A DNA stretch of 64,000 nt from positions 62,001 through 126,000 of the forward strand of contig JAQMWT010000011.1 in the NCBI GenBank assembly GCA_029834535.1. The letters are read 5' to 3'. Below, in pieces: positions 36,458-46,041 of the stretch (position 1 is the stretch's first letter; each line of letters starts with the position of its first letter). Origin of the DNA: Chrysophaeum taylorii. Taxonomy: Eukaryota; Sar; Pelagophyceae; Pelagomonadales; Pelagomonadaceae. The notes beneath the pieces were generated by a model that worked only from the letters and a program-made list of their open reading frames with translations, made no database searches and was not told the DNA's origin. The position numbers were made by a program, and so were the translations under genes.

Positions 36458-37702
36458 TTACCGGCGGCCCCGCCGCCGAACTCGTTTGTTCTTATTTTTC
36501 GGGGTGGGGCGTCGTCGGTTGGGGGTCGTTTCTTTTGTGGATGGGGTCGCCGGTTTACTACCTCCTCCTCCTCCTCCTGCCGATTCTTGTTGTTGTTGTT
36601 GTTGTTGTTGTTGTTTGAGCGCTGCTTGGATGTCGAGCTTCTGATTGTCGTCGATATCGAGGAGGGAGTCGACGAAGGCCGTCGCGTCGAAGTCGCGGAG
36701 ATCGTCGATGGTCTCACCCACCCCCACAAGCTTGACCGGGATCTTGAGGTCGTTCACGACCGAAACGCAGAAGCCCGCGCGCGAGGTGCCGTCGAGCTTT
36801 GTGACTACGAGGCCGGTAACCCCGACCTCGTCGCGCCAAATCCGAGCTTGGTCGAGCGCGTTTCTGCCCACGGCCGCATCCAAGACCAGCAATGTCTCGG
36901 TCGGACCGTTAAATTTCCCAATCGTGCGCTGGACCTTCTTGAGCTCCTCGGTGAGAGCGACGTTGTTGGCCAGCCGACCACTGGTATCGACTAAGACGAC
37001 GTCGTAATTTTCGGCACAGGCTTTCGCCATAGCTTCGTAAGCGACGGCCGACGGAGAATTTGTGGTCGACGACGTGTAGAGGTCAGCCCCCGCCCGCAAC
37101 GTCCACTCCGACAGCTGATCGACGGCGGCCGCGCGGAAGGTGTCGCACGCAGCGACCAGCACGCGCTGATCAGCATCAATCAGTCGCTTCGCGAGCTTTC
37201 CTATAGTCGTCGTCTTCCCCATGCCGTTCGACCCGATCACCGAGATCACCGTGATATTGTCGTCGACGCGGAGGGCGGGGGGCCCGGCCGATTCGAGGAC
37301 GCGGACGAGCTGCTCGCGCATCACGGCCTTGAGCTCTCGTTCCGAGAACCCCCCGCGCTCTCTCGCTTCCTCGAGAATCGCTTCAGTCGTGGCGTACCCG
37401 ATGTCCGCCGTGAGAAGGGTCTCTTCGAGGGCCTCCACGACGTCCTCGATGCTCCCTAACCCAAGCGCAGCGTTGATCTGGTCAACAAGGGAGTTTCTGG
37501 ATTTTTCCAGCCCGGCACTAAACCTCGCGACCGTCTCGAGGTCTTCCAGCCGCTTCCGTTCGATCAGTTCCCCGAGCTCCGCGGTCGTTCGCTTCACAAA
37601 GTCGAACACGTACACCGCCACCTCGGGCCTGCTTCTACTCCCCGGGGGGGGTGCGACGAATCCCATCGTCATCGTCGCGAGGAGGGTCAGCAGCAGCAAC
37701 AT
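36458..37702 (-). CDS. ftsY: Chloroplast signal-recognition-particle receptor cpFtsY, 414 aa
   Basis: Residues 1-15 (MLLLLTLLATMTMGF) with VAPP form a signal peptide plus Phe-containing transit motif, so the protein goes to the plastid. An SRP54-type helical N domain spans about 30-130. The GTPase G domain has G1 GSNGMGKTTT (157-166), DTFRAAAVDQL (187-197), DTSGR (239-243), TKLDGTSRAG (301-310) and GVGE (327-330). cpFtsY is the thylakoid-associated GTPase that docks cpSRP carrying light-harvesting proteins. The acidic A domain of bacterial FtsY is absent, as in plastid homologues. After the G domain there is an unusual tail of about 55 residues with a nine-Gln run, poly-Gly and a basic end. 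It is intronless. Confidence 0.93.
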   Translation of the reverse strand: MLLLLTLLATMTMGFVAPPPGSRSRPEVAVYVFDFVKRTTAELGELIERKRLEDLETVARFSAGLEKSRNSLVDQINAALGLGSIEDVVEALEETLLTADIGYATTEAILEEARERGGFSERELKAVMREQLVRVLESAGPPALRVDDNITVISVIGSNGMGKTTTIGKLAKRLIDADQRVLVAACDTFRAAAVDQLSEWTLRAGADLYTSSTTNSPSAVAYEAMAKACAENYDVVLVDTSGRLANNVALTEELKKVQRTIGKFNGPTETLLVLDAAVGRNALDQARIWRDEVGVTGLVVTKLDGTSRAGFCVSVVNDLKIPVKLVGVGETIDDLRDFDATAFVDSLLDIDDNQKLDIQAALKQQQQQQQQQESAGGGGGGSKPATPSTKETTPNRRRPTPKNKNKRVRRRGRR

Positions 37703-38569
37703 GTTTTTTATTCCGTTGTGTGCTTAGGTAGGTATTATTCCCCCCATTCTATTCCTTCTCCTCTTATCTGACTGAGGCTGCCCGCATCCATCCGACGAAA
37801 ACACTCTGCACGACGCCGCGACTTTGTCCGCACTTGCAAGCAGTTGATATATACTGCAACTTCTTCAAATCCGTGCCGCTCTTGCTTGCTTGCCTGCCAC
37901 AAAACAACAAAACGCCTGGGCAAACGAATGGTTGCGCGCTTGATCGGAAGGAAAAAAAGTTTCGGCGATCTTGCTTTCTTGTCGAAGGAGGAGGAGGAGG
38001 GGCAGCTTTTTTTTTCCAGCCAGCCAGCCAGCCAGCAGACCGTGGCTGGCCCAGATGCTCTTTTCCAGGTTTATGAATGATCAAACTTTCATCAGCGGGT
38101 GGCTCCATTGGCTGTTATCGGCGGTTGCGTCGAGAGATTCAATAGTGTTTCGAACCTGATCCGGTTGTTAGTTTGAACAGCTTCAAAGGCGTCATATGCG
38201 GAAAACGCGAAGGCTCGGACGCAACGTGGATTGGCTCGGGCGAGTCATTCCGGATGAAGGAGGCGATTTTTTTTTACAGCACGCCCTGGTCACCGAGACC
38301 GCGTTTCCTGGCTGCTCGTGATGACATGACTTCTAGCCGAGGAAAATGACGACGCAGCATCGCGGGCATCGGCGGCGGCGGCGCTCGAGCAATGGGGGAA
38401 CTCGCACGCACAGTCGAATGCAACTTTGCGGCACGTCAGCCGCACGGCGGTGGAAGCCCGAAACCGAGGGTTTTTAGCAGCAATCTCGGAAGGAAGATCT
38501 ATGGAGCGCCAACTAACCAAACATGGGCTTAAAGAGGCGACCCCTTTAGGTCAACAACAACAACCGAAG

Positions 38570-38600
<31 letters not shown>

Positions 38601-38752
38601 TCGTCCTCCCGCGGCGAAGCTGTAGGCGGTAGAAAAGGCGGGCCCCCGTCTGGCCCGACGCCACGCCATCACGGCCCGCGCGAGCAGCAGCTCGGTGTGC
38701 TGCAGGCTACTTTTTTCAAGCAGTTGTAAATATTCAGAAGGAAAAAAAAAAT
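37703..38752. other. Intergenic region, no gene seen
   Basis: No ORF here has protein-like composition. Simple repeats are present: GAGGAG runs near 37,987, (CAGC)n at 38,016-38,036 and (GAA)n at 38,566-38,599. Its left part must contain the ftsY promoter; the right end is the 3' side of the ankyrin gene. Confidence 0.6.
37846..37855 (-). promoter_or_regulatory. TATA-like element upstream of ftsY
   Basis: AGTATATATC on the minus strand, about 145 bp before the ftsY ATG. It is supported only by its sequence and position. Confidence 0.25.
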
Positions 38753-41544
38753 CTAGACAAAGACTTCGTCGAGCCAGGACTGCGTGAGGCAGCGGATGAC
38801 GTGGACGTAGGAGGCAACCTTTGACTCGAGCTGGTGGAGCTTGGTGGCGCCTCGAACGAGATCGTCCACGTCCGAAGACGACTTGAGTTTGGCGAGGCGT
38901 TGTTGCTCTTCCCGAACTGCCTCTCTCGCGTGTGTCTCCGCCTTGGTGGCGTAGTCGAGAGCAGTCAAGTCTTTTGGGTCAGCGAGGTTTGGGTTCGCGC
39001 CGTGGCGCAACAACCAGTCGACCGTGCGTACTCTCGCCTCGGCGGCAGCCCGCATCAGCGGAGTCCTCCGTCTGATGTCGGCCGCGTCGACGTGCACGCC
39101 CCGACACTCGTTGAGCAAGTAGTCGGCCACATCGAGAGAATCGTGGGCTGTCGCGTGGTAGAAGGGAGTCCGCTGATTCTGGTCGGAATGACTCGGAGAC
39201 GCGCCGTGCTCCTCGACGAGCAGCTTGACCACTTCGAGCGAACCGCCAATGCAGGCTAAGTGGAGCGTCGTGACCTCCCAGCCCATCGTGACCAGACCGC
39301 TCGCCACCACGCGTCGAACGAGAGCGACGTCGCCGGCAAAGCACGCCGTCGCGAGCTTTGCTGCCTGCGTCTTGACGAGCGCTCTTCGGTCGTCGGCGTG
39401 ATTTTGGGACAGCGAGTCGAGGTGGTCGTAGACAATCTCGAGGTCGAGGTTTCCGGTCCTCGCGATTACGTGGGCGAAGTCCGGGTCCCTGGCGAGGTCC
39501 AGCCTGACGGCGGGTTCGGGTTTTTGAGCGAATCGGACGCGCCGGTCGACGAACTTTTTGATGACGGCTTCGACCGGATATTCGCGCGCCTCCTCGAACG
39601 ACGACAACGAATACGTCGTCGACTTGGCGTCGAGGGCGAGGTTGTAGGCCTTTTTAATTGCGTCGAGCGACCGCTTGACGTCGCGGTCCAGAGATCCCAG
39701 CTCCGCGGATTGTATGATCATGCGCTCCAAGTAGCGACTGCCGCCGAGGTCCTCGAGGAGGCGGTTCATTCTCGAGAGCACCATCTTAAGCTCTTGCATC
39801 AGCTCCTCTTTCTCTGTACCGCGGTGCTTCGCCGCCACCATCATGCGCAAGATCAACAAGACGTCGCCGACGCGTCGCGCGGCCTCCACCGCGTCGTCCG
39901 TCTTCTTTTTTAGGTTGCCGACGCTCCTCAGAACGGCCGTCGACGCGCGGCACACCTCGGCGAGGATCCCGCGCGGCTCCGTGGCGGCAGCAGCAAGAAC
40001 GTTGGCGGCGGTCTCGAGCCCGCGGCTGACGATTTCGGTTGCTCGTTCGGCTCGCCGCAGCGCGCGCGCCTTCCGAGGGTCCTGCGTAACGGCTGTTGCG
40101 ACGACGACGACGCCGAGCGATGCTATGCTATGCTACCTACCGCGGGAGTTGTCTTGGAGATGTGAAAGAGTTTCTCGAACGTCAAGGGAGACGTTCCGCA
40201 GCAGCAAATTTGCCGGAGCACACGAGCGAGCACCGCGCGGCACGGTGTTTGTTGTTGCGGAAACGAGGATGGCTGCTCGAGCCACGCAGCCAAATCGGCA
40301 CGCTGGGCTGGATCCAACTTCTCGAACAAGGCCGCCTCGATCGTGACGCGCACGAGGTTGGACACGGTGAAGTCCTCGGGTAATATCGCGCCGCCCCGCG
40401 TCATCAAGGCGGCCAGAGTCTCGTAGCTGCCGCGACACACGAGTTTGTTCAGAACGGCCCCGTCAGCACCAGCAGCAGCAGCAACGTTTGAGGCAGCAGC
40501 GCGCACGACCGTGTCGTCGTAGGCCCGTTCGAGGTCTTCCACCATGATCTGGAGCGCCGCCGCCGAGACGATTTGAATCTCGTATTCAACCACAAAGCGA
40601 GGGCTGCCGAGGCGGTCGGCCATCTCTTGGACGAAGGCCAAACTCCCGTCGAGGGTAAACCGGAGTGGTGCCGTTCGAGCGACGTATTCGAGGACGCGAG
40701 GCTTCGCCGGCACTATCTTGGCCTTGTAGTCCATCGACCCGACGATCCAGCCCTCGCTCCGCACGGCGTGGACGTACGCAAAGTCGGCATCGCTCAACTC
40801 GGGCGGTCCCTTCGCTCGGAACAGCCCTTCCAGCAGGTGATCCAAAAAAGTATCCGCGCCGTCGACGCACGCCACGATCGTCGTTTGCGCGGATACGTCC
40901 GCCGGAGGGTTGTCGGTGGTCACGAAGACGAGTTCCGGGTCAGACTCGACGCCCGTCGTCATCCCGACCACGTCCGAGGGCGTCAAATTGTCTATCGTGC
41001 CCCCGTCTTCGTGCCAGAACCTCAGCCTCCGCTCCTCTTCGGCCGCGCCGAGCACGACCAGAGCCCTCGGTTTCCCGAGCAGCGCGCGCCGCACGCTTCG
41101 AAAGGTTGGGCTGTAGACGATATCCCTCCGCCACCCGTGCGCCGCGAGCAACTCCCCCCGTTGCCTCAGGTGCAGCTCGGTCGCTTTCTCGGGTACCGAA
41201 GCGACGAACGCGCACAGAGCTTCTTCTTCTTCTTCTTCTTCTTCTTCTTCATTTCCTCGACGCGAGGCCAACCATCGCAGAAATTTTCGCCGCACGGCCC
41301 CGCGAAGGGCCTCGGGACACTCCTGGCACCGCGCGACCCACTCCCGCGCTTGGAGGACCCGCCGCAGGTACGTGTTCTCGGTCCCGCTGACGATGTACCC
41401 GAGCACCGGAATCTCGTCGTCGAGCCGCCCTTTCAACTCACAGCACCCCGCCTCGGAAGGCTCCTTCACAAATTTGGACAGCGCGCCCTCGATTCGACTC
41501 GCGACCTCAGACACGCACAGCTCATCAATCGCAACGCCCAACAT
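38753..41544 (-). CDS. Two-exon protein with C-terminal ankyrin repeats, about 910 aa
   Basis: The start is taken as ATG 41544 (MLGVAIDELC); sequence upstream in the same frame is not protein-like. Exon 1 encodes about 468 residues with no domain I recognise: a ten-Glu run after RRGN, then KPRALVVLGAAEEERRLRFW, PELVFVTTDNPPADV, TTIVACVDGADTFLD. It ends at HISKTTPA, beside an intron donor. Exon 2 opens far upstream of its first possible start and reads DPRKARALRRAERATEIVSRGLETAANVLAAA, a helical segment of about 200 residues. At least three ankyrin repeats follow (TTLHLACIGGSLEVVKLLVEE, RTPFYHATAHDSLDVADYLL, RTPLMRAAAEARVRTVDWLLRHGAN, LTALDYA), and the protein ends SWLDEVFV. The ankyrins suggest protein binding. 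The function is unknown. Confidence 0.7.
40082..40140 (-). other. Intron joining the two exons of the ankyrin gene (59 nt, alternative 44 nt)
   Basis: GTAGGT donor at 40140 and TTACGCAG acceptor ending at 40082 join ...KTTPA to DPRKAR in frame. A second frame-keeping choice is GTAGCA at 40136 with CAACAG ending at 40093 (44 nt), adding VAVTQ. The sequence alone does not decide between them. Without splicing, exon 1 ends after VGSIA. Confidence 0.65.
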
Positions 41545-43008
41545 CACGCTTGATGCCACAGAACGTCCGAACAGGGGTAAGCATTTCAGCTTCTGTGGCG
41601 GAACCACAATTTTTCGGCTCTCAAAACTTTTTTCGGCTCTCGTCGCTCTATCATGATGGAAACCATCTTCCTCTGGGTCTCGCAGCGTCGATGAATTATG
41701 AATCAGGCGGGTCTCGCAGGGAAGCTCGCAGACGCGGATTTTCGCCCCGCGGATTTGGGTTGCTCTCCCCGCAACCACGGAATCTACGCATGCGCCGCGG
41801 ACGCAGAAGGATCCAGCTGATGTGTATAGCCAGCAGGCGCGGTAATCATCGGATGCAGGTAGCCGGCGCGGATGCAGACACTTCGCGGATGTGGATAGCA
41901 AACGCAGACGCCCGCCGGCTGCAGAGGTGTTGCGGAAGCTGTTGTGTCTCCGATGCTCAACAACAATGGGCGAAAGCACTTACAGAAGTTGACGAATCAG
42001 CAGATGGCCAAGTACCGGGCGATGTCTACGGACCAAAAATTCCTTGATATGATGTATGTGAACTCGGCCGAAACCGACGACCATGCTGTTTGAGAGCAAG
42101 GGCTGCGCACAGATAATCACTGAACCTCACGAGGACCGGGTCTTCACAAGAACACGAAGCTGACCAAGATGCCGCTTCGCTCGCGCCTCGGGCCAAAGTT
42201 GATGCTCGCGGTCTTCTTCAAACATAACTTATCCTTCTGGAAGAAGAAACTCGACGGCGGCATCGACAATGACAGGCCTTGGGCGCAGTTCAAAGAGACG
42301 CCCAACACCACCGGTGAGCACGACGATCCTTAAGTAAGACAGACACCCGAGGTTCGATGATGAAGAGTCCGGTGCCGAGGACATCTGATTGCCTAAAGTC
42401 CTCGTAGTAGTCCTCTGGACATCCTCTCGCTCGCCCCTTGTTGACGCCTCTCCTCTACGCTGCCTCTGAAGTCCTCCGGTCGGCCCCGGGCTTCGACAAA
42501 AAATCATCTTCTTGCAGGAGGGCTTCAAAATCGCGTCCCAAGCAAAATAATCAGATTCCCGATCGATCGATGAAGCGGACGATGGCTCAGTCGCGTTATA
42601 TGGCGTTTCATACGAAACGAGATATCAGTCCAGAGGCCCCGTCTCGTTAAGTAGCCGTATTGCCACGATCGATAGCTCCGAATGTTGTATTAGTCGTTAG
42701 ATAGCTCCAAATGCTGTAGTAAGCGATCATTTTTAGCGGCTAATCGAGCTCTTATCAGGGCACTGCTGGTGAGCGGAGGGCGTCGCTGCCGGCGATCATC
42801 GCAAAAAAATCGCGAAAACTGGCGCGGGCGGGATGCAGCGAGTCATTACTCAAATTTTGCGGTGGGTCATGCGCAACGTCAACCGTGTTACTCCTTTCTG
42901 CACACACAGACCTCGAGAGCAGACTGGCCATTTCTGGACATGTCGTACACCCCCCCATATTACTTTGCGTGGTGTGTTCAACGGCAACTTCTTGTCAAGA
43001 TCAGGTTT
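41545..43008. other. Intergenic region with decayed coding traces on the plus strand
   Basis: Between about 41,950 and 42,330 (plus) several frames carry protein-like stretches such as HLQKLTNQQMAKYRAMSTD, QKFLDMMYVNSAETDD and PLRSRLGPKLMLAVFFKHN, separated by stops and frame changes. I recognise no family. The rest (42,340-43,008) shows nothing. A reading frame that runs 145 codons upstream of the ankyrin gene's ATG is judged accidental. Confidence 0.4.
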
Positions 43009-43097
43009 TGGCACTGTCTGTCTTTAAATGTCGACTGCTAAGAGGGGGTGTGTGTGTGGGGAGCATGAAGGATTTTGGCACTGTCTACCTCCCCTTA
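43009..43097 (+). repeat. Dispersed repeat, copy 1
   Basis: The core GTCTTTAAATGTCGACTGCT is followed by AAGAGGGGGTGTGTG and a second GGCACTGTCT a little further on. The core is identical at 45,873 in the same orientation, 2.86 kb away, and a diverged relative lies at 57,343. Confidence 0.75.
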
Positions 43098-43107
43098 GAC
43101 CGACCAC

Positions 43108-43545
43108 AGGCTGTTTCTGCTGCATTTTTGCAACTTGGTCTCGCGTCGATTCTATTTTGCCGAAGTGAGGGCGGCTCCGAAGTTGGCATCCCGCACCTTC
43201 GGCGTCGGCGAGGGGGGGACCGGCTGGAATGTCGAGAAGCTCTCGTTCTATCTCGACTGGTTCAGGAGGAGGGCGTCTTACGGCATCGCGGACATGCAGC
43301 TCCTCGACATACTAATAAAGCTTCATGAGAGAGACACTGGCCGAACCCGCCTCGAGTCGCTCCCGACCACGAAAACGGACCACACGCGCGGGCGACACCA
43401 GACGACCACCAAGCAGTTGTTGTTGTACAAGCTCCACCCCGACCACAATTGTTGGACGAGAACGGCACCTTTTGTCGCATTCCAGAAGCTGCGTCGGCAT
43501 ATCAACCCCCCCGAGTCTCGATGCGCGGTCCCGAATCGGGCCTAG
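43108..43545 (+). pseudogene. Unrecognised coding remnant
   Basis: An open plus-strand frame reads LLHFCNLVSRRFYFAEVRAA, then TFGVGEGGTGWNVEKLSFYL, DWFRRRASYGIADMQLL and DILIKLHERDTGRTRLES before turning into low-quality sequence. The first 90 residues have natural composition, but there is no ATG, and no neighbouring exon was found. It may be a piece of a transposon ORF or a decayed host gene. Confidence 0.35.
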
Positions 43546-43586
43546 ACTGTCGAGCTTTTTTCGCCGGCAAATCTTCAAAGAGCCGC

Positions 43587-45464
43587 TCAACGTCGCCTCG
43601 TCGTTGCCCGGCGACTCACTTTTCTCCCAACATAGCTATGGCTGTGAATCAGCGGATCAGATGCTGCGCGCGGGACTTGTCCTGGATCTTCAAGTTTGCC
43701 GGGACCGAAATCCTGCCGCCAAGCCCCATGCAGCGCACGAAGAACCCAGGCTAGCTCACGCCCGTAGTATACTCGACCGTCGAGGCAGGAGACTTCCGCG
43801 CGGGCACGAGAAAGGTGCGTGTTGGCACTGACGGAACCATTGAAGCCGGTCGAGGCGGAGTGGCAGCAGGTGCGGGTGCTGGTGCATCGGCGTTGTCCAT
43901 TGCAGGAGCAGGGGCGGAGACAAGACGGTGCTGAACCTCCGCCGCCGTGCGAGCCGTCGTCGCCGCCACCACCACCACTGACGTTGACGTGTTCAACACC
44001 GTGTTCTTCAAGTTTCCCACCTATAGGCACAACGTCAACACGGCCTCTTGCAGCTCGGCGATGTCCCGCACTTGACTCTTCGCCCCGCTGGTTTGCCTGG
44101 ACAATGGACTGCAAGCCAGTCGCCTGTGGCAGGAGGTACCGCGAGGTGCAAGGTGTCGGACTAGTGCCGCGGAGGAGCTTGCTCCAGTCTCGGAGTGTCG
44201 TGCCGGCCTTCGGTCCCGTGGCGTTTGCGGTCCAACGTGGCGATCCAGTCGGCGCGTCTCTTGCACCCGACTCGCTGCTCGCGGTCCTCGTAGTGTACAT
44301 AATGATGCCCGCGAACGCGACTTCATTCTTTTGCCGAAGGGAGCCGCCTCGATGGCGTGGGGCAATACCGCGGACGTAGAAGAGGTTGCCGATCATGTTG
44401 TGTAAGGTCACAAGGTCGACGGAACTCGAAGTCGGCGGGGATGAGGCCATTCCCGAGACGGCCCCAGGGTAGCGCGTGGTAGCCAGACAAGAAGACGACG
44501 CCAGGCATGAGGAGAGCCCGCTCGGCGTCGAGGTAGTCTGATGCTGGCATTGTCTTGTCCCGTCATGCGCGCCACGAAGCACCCAGGGGGAAGCTACCAG
44601 CGCAGATGTCGTTGGGAAGCGCCTCGAAGGCCAAGTCGGCGTACCCAGCGGCACCACCACGATGACGAGGCAGGAGGGCCTTGAGGAAGCCCCCGATCTC
44701 ACGTCCTTCAGCTCGGGCAATGGCCAGCCGACGCAGTCGTCTTCGGATGCAGCGGGGCGGTCGAGCGCGAGGTTGTCGCCCCAGTTCAGGAAGAAGTCGT
44801 AGTCGTTGCCGGCACACACGGCGCTCAACACGAGCTTCGCCATCTTGACTTGCCTGATGTGGCCGAACAAAAACATCTTGAAGTGCGGGTCCCAGGAGAG
44901 GCTGTCGCCGTTGCGGCGGGTGACCTGTTTGGCGACGGTAACCTCGCGCCCGGTGGCCTCGGCAGTGTCGGCCTTAGGCCTTGACAATCTCCTCGACGGT
45001 GTAGTGTTACAGAGGTGACGGGGACTGATCTTGATCCTCGCCGGCGTCCATGCCGCGGAGGAAGACATCGCGCCAGACATTTGTCTCGACGCCCCGCCAC
45101 CAAAGGCGGAGTCCGCGTAAGAGTCAAGGCCGAGCCGTTCACCTTGCACGTGATGGAGAAGAAGTTCATGACGAAGACGAAGTGCTTGGTCGCGGGCGCA
45201 ATGCGGAGCCGCTTGCCCGCGTTCTTTTCTCCCTGGCTCAAAAGTGTAGACCTCCACGACGTACTTCGCACTCAGACGGTCGAGTCTTCGCTCCGTCGCT
45301 TTCGTCCCGTCGATGCTCGCGATGCCCAACTCCTTGCCGCAGTGCCCGTGCACCACCGCCCGCGCCAAGAACGTGCCGAAGATGCGCTTGCGGTTTGCCC
45401 GCGTGTTTCTGGTCGACTCCGACACGTGCCTCTGCTCGCGATGGATTGGTCGCTCGTCGTCCAA
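43587..45464 (-). pseudogene. Decayed ORF between two copies of a dispersed repeat
   Basis: The minus strand has a 625-codon open frame, but protein-like stretches appear in more than one frame. Examples are FLARAVVHGHCGKELGIASI, HFVFVMNFFSITCKVNGSA, MAKLVLSAVCAGNDYDFFLN, EALPNDICAGSFPLGAS, MPGVVFLSGYHALPWGRLG and DLVTLHNMIGNLFYVRG. It therefore looks like a broken gene, read right to left. The pattern reminds me of high-copy ORFs in algal genomes that may be recombinase-like, but I cannot name the family. The same 45-bp repeat lies on each side, so it could be the body of a mobile element. Confidence 0.4.
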
Positions 45465-46041
45465 ACTCCCTGGACTTCATACAACTCAAGAAAAAAACGG
45501 GGTCCCGGGTTTGGGCCCTGGCCAGGAAAATCTCGCCTTGGACGTGAGACTTTTCGAACCTCGAGGACGAGGCGGCGACCGCGGTGATGCTGAGCGCATA
45601 GAGCACAACCCTCATATTTTCAATCTTCTAGACACTTCTTCAAGAAAGTCCCAGTCTCAGGATTGCACAACACACGGAATTCGTGGATCCTACCGGATCC
45701 TACCGGTTCTTACCTCCTAACTAGATATATATCTAGTATTCTCCAATATATATGCATACGGCAATGGTGTTTTATGATAGTTTGAAGTCGGGCACGACCC
45801 AGAGAGAATTCGGTACTACAAAATCGGTACTTTGATTTATCTGTGGAGAGATCCGTGGATAGGCCTGGACATTGTCTTTAAATGTCGACTGCTAAGAGGG
45901 GGGGGTGCGTGTGGGGACATTGTCTTCCCCTCACCAGCCCCAAAAGGATACTCTACTGACCATTCACTTTAATTTCCTTCCTGTTGACACGTGTCCCCAA
46001 GTTGCACATCCGATTATCTAGGCTTCGCAGCCATCGCGCTC
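45465..46041. other. AT-richer spacer before the beta-helix gene
   Basis: Apart from repeat copy 2, nothing gene-like is seen. It includes tandem CCTACCGGAT-type units near 45,690 and TATATATCTAG near 45,726. It should contain the promoter of the gene starting at 46,042. Confidence 0.5.
45868..45935 (+). repeat. Dispersed repeat, copy 2
   Basis: ACATTGTCTTTAAATGTCGA, then CTGCTAAGAGGGGGGGG, GTGTGGGGACATTGTCTTCC. It shares about 40 bp with the copy at 43,009-43,097 and lies in direct orientation. Confidence 0.75.

Noticed and set aside
35602-36729. Minus-strand ORF of 375 codons across PRL1 and the end of ftsY
   Set aside because: The PRL1 WD40 frame explains the region, and the minus frame has no protein-like motifs.
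40123-41979. Start of the ankyrin gene at 41979
   Set aside because: The first 145 codons have no protein-like character and run into intergenic sequence; ATG 41544 begins a natural-looking protein.
45991-46041. Start of the beta-helix gene at GTG 45991
   Set aside because: It is not an ATG, and the first in-frame ATG at 46042 directly begins a good signal peptide.
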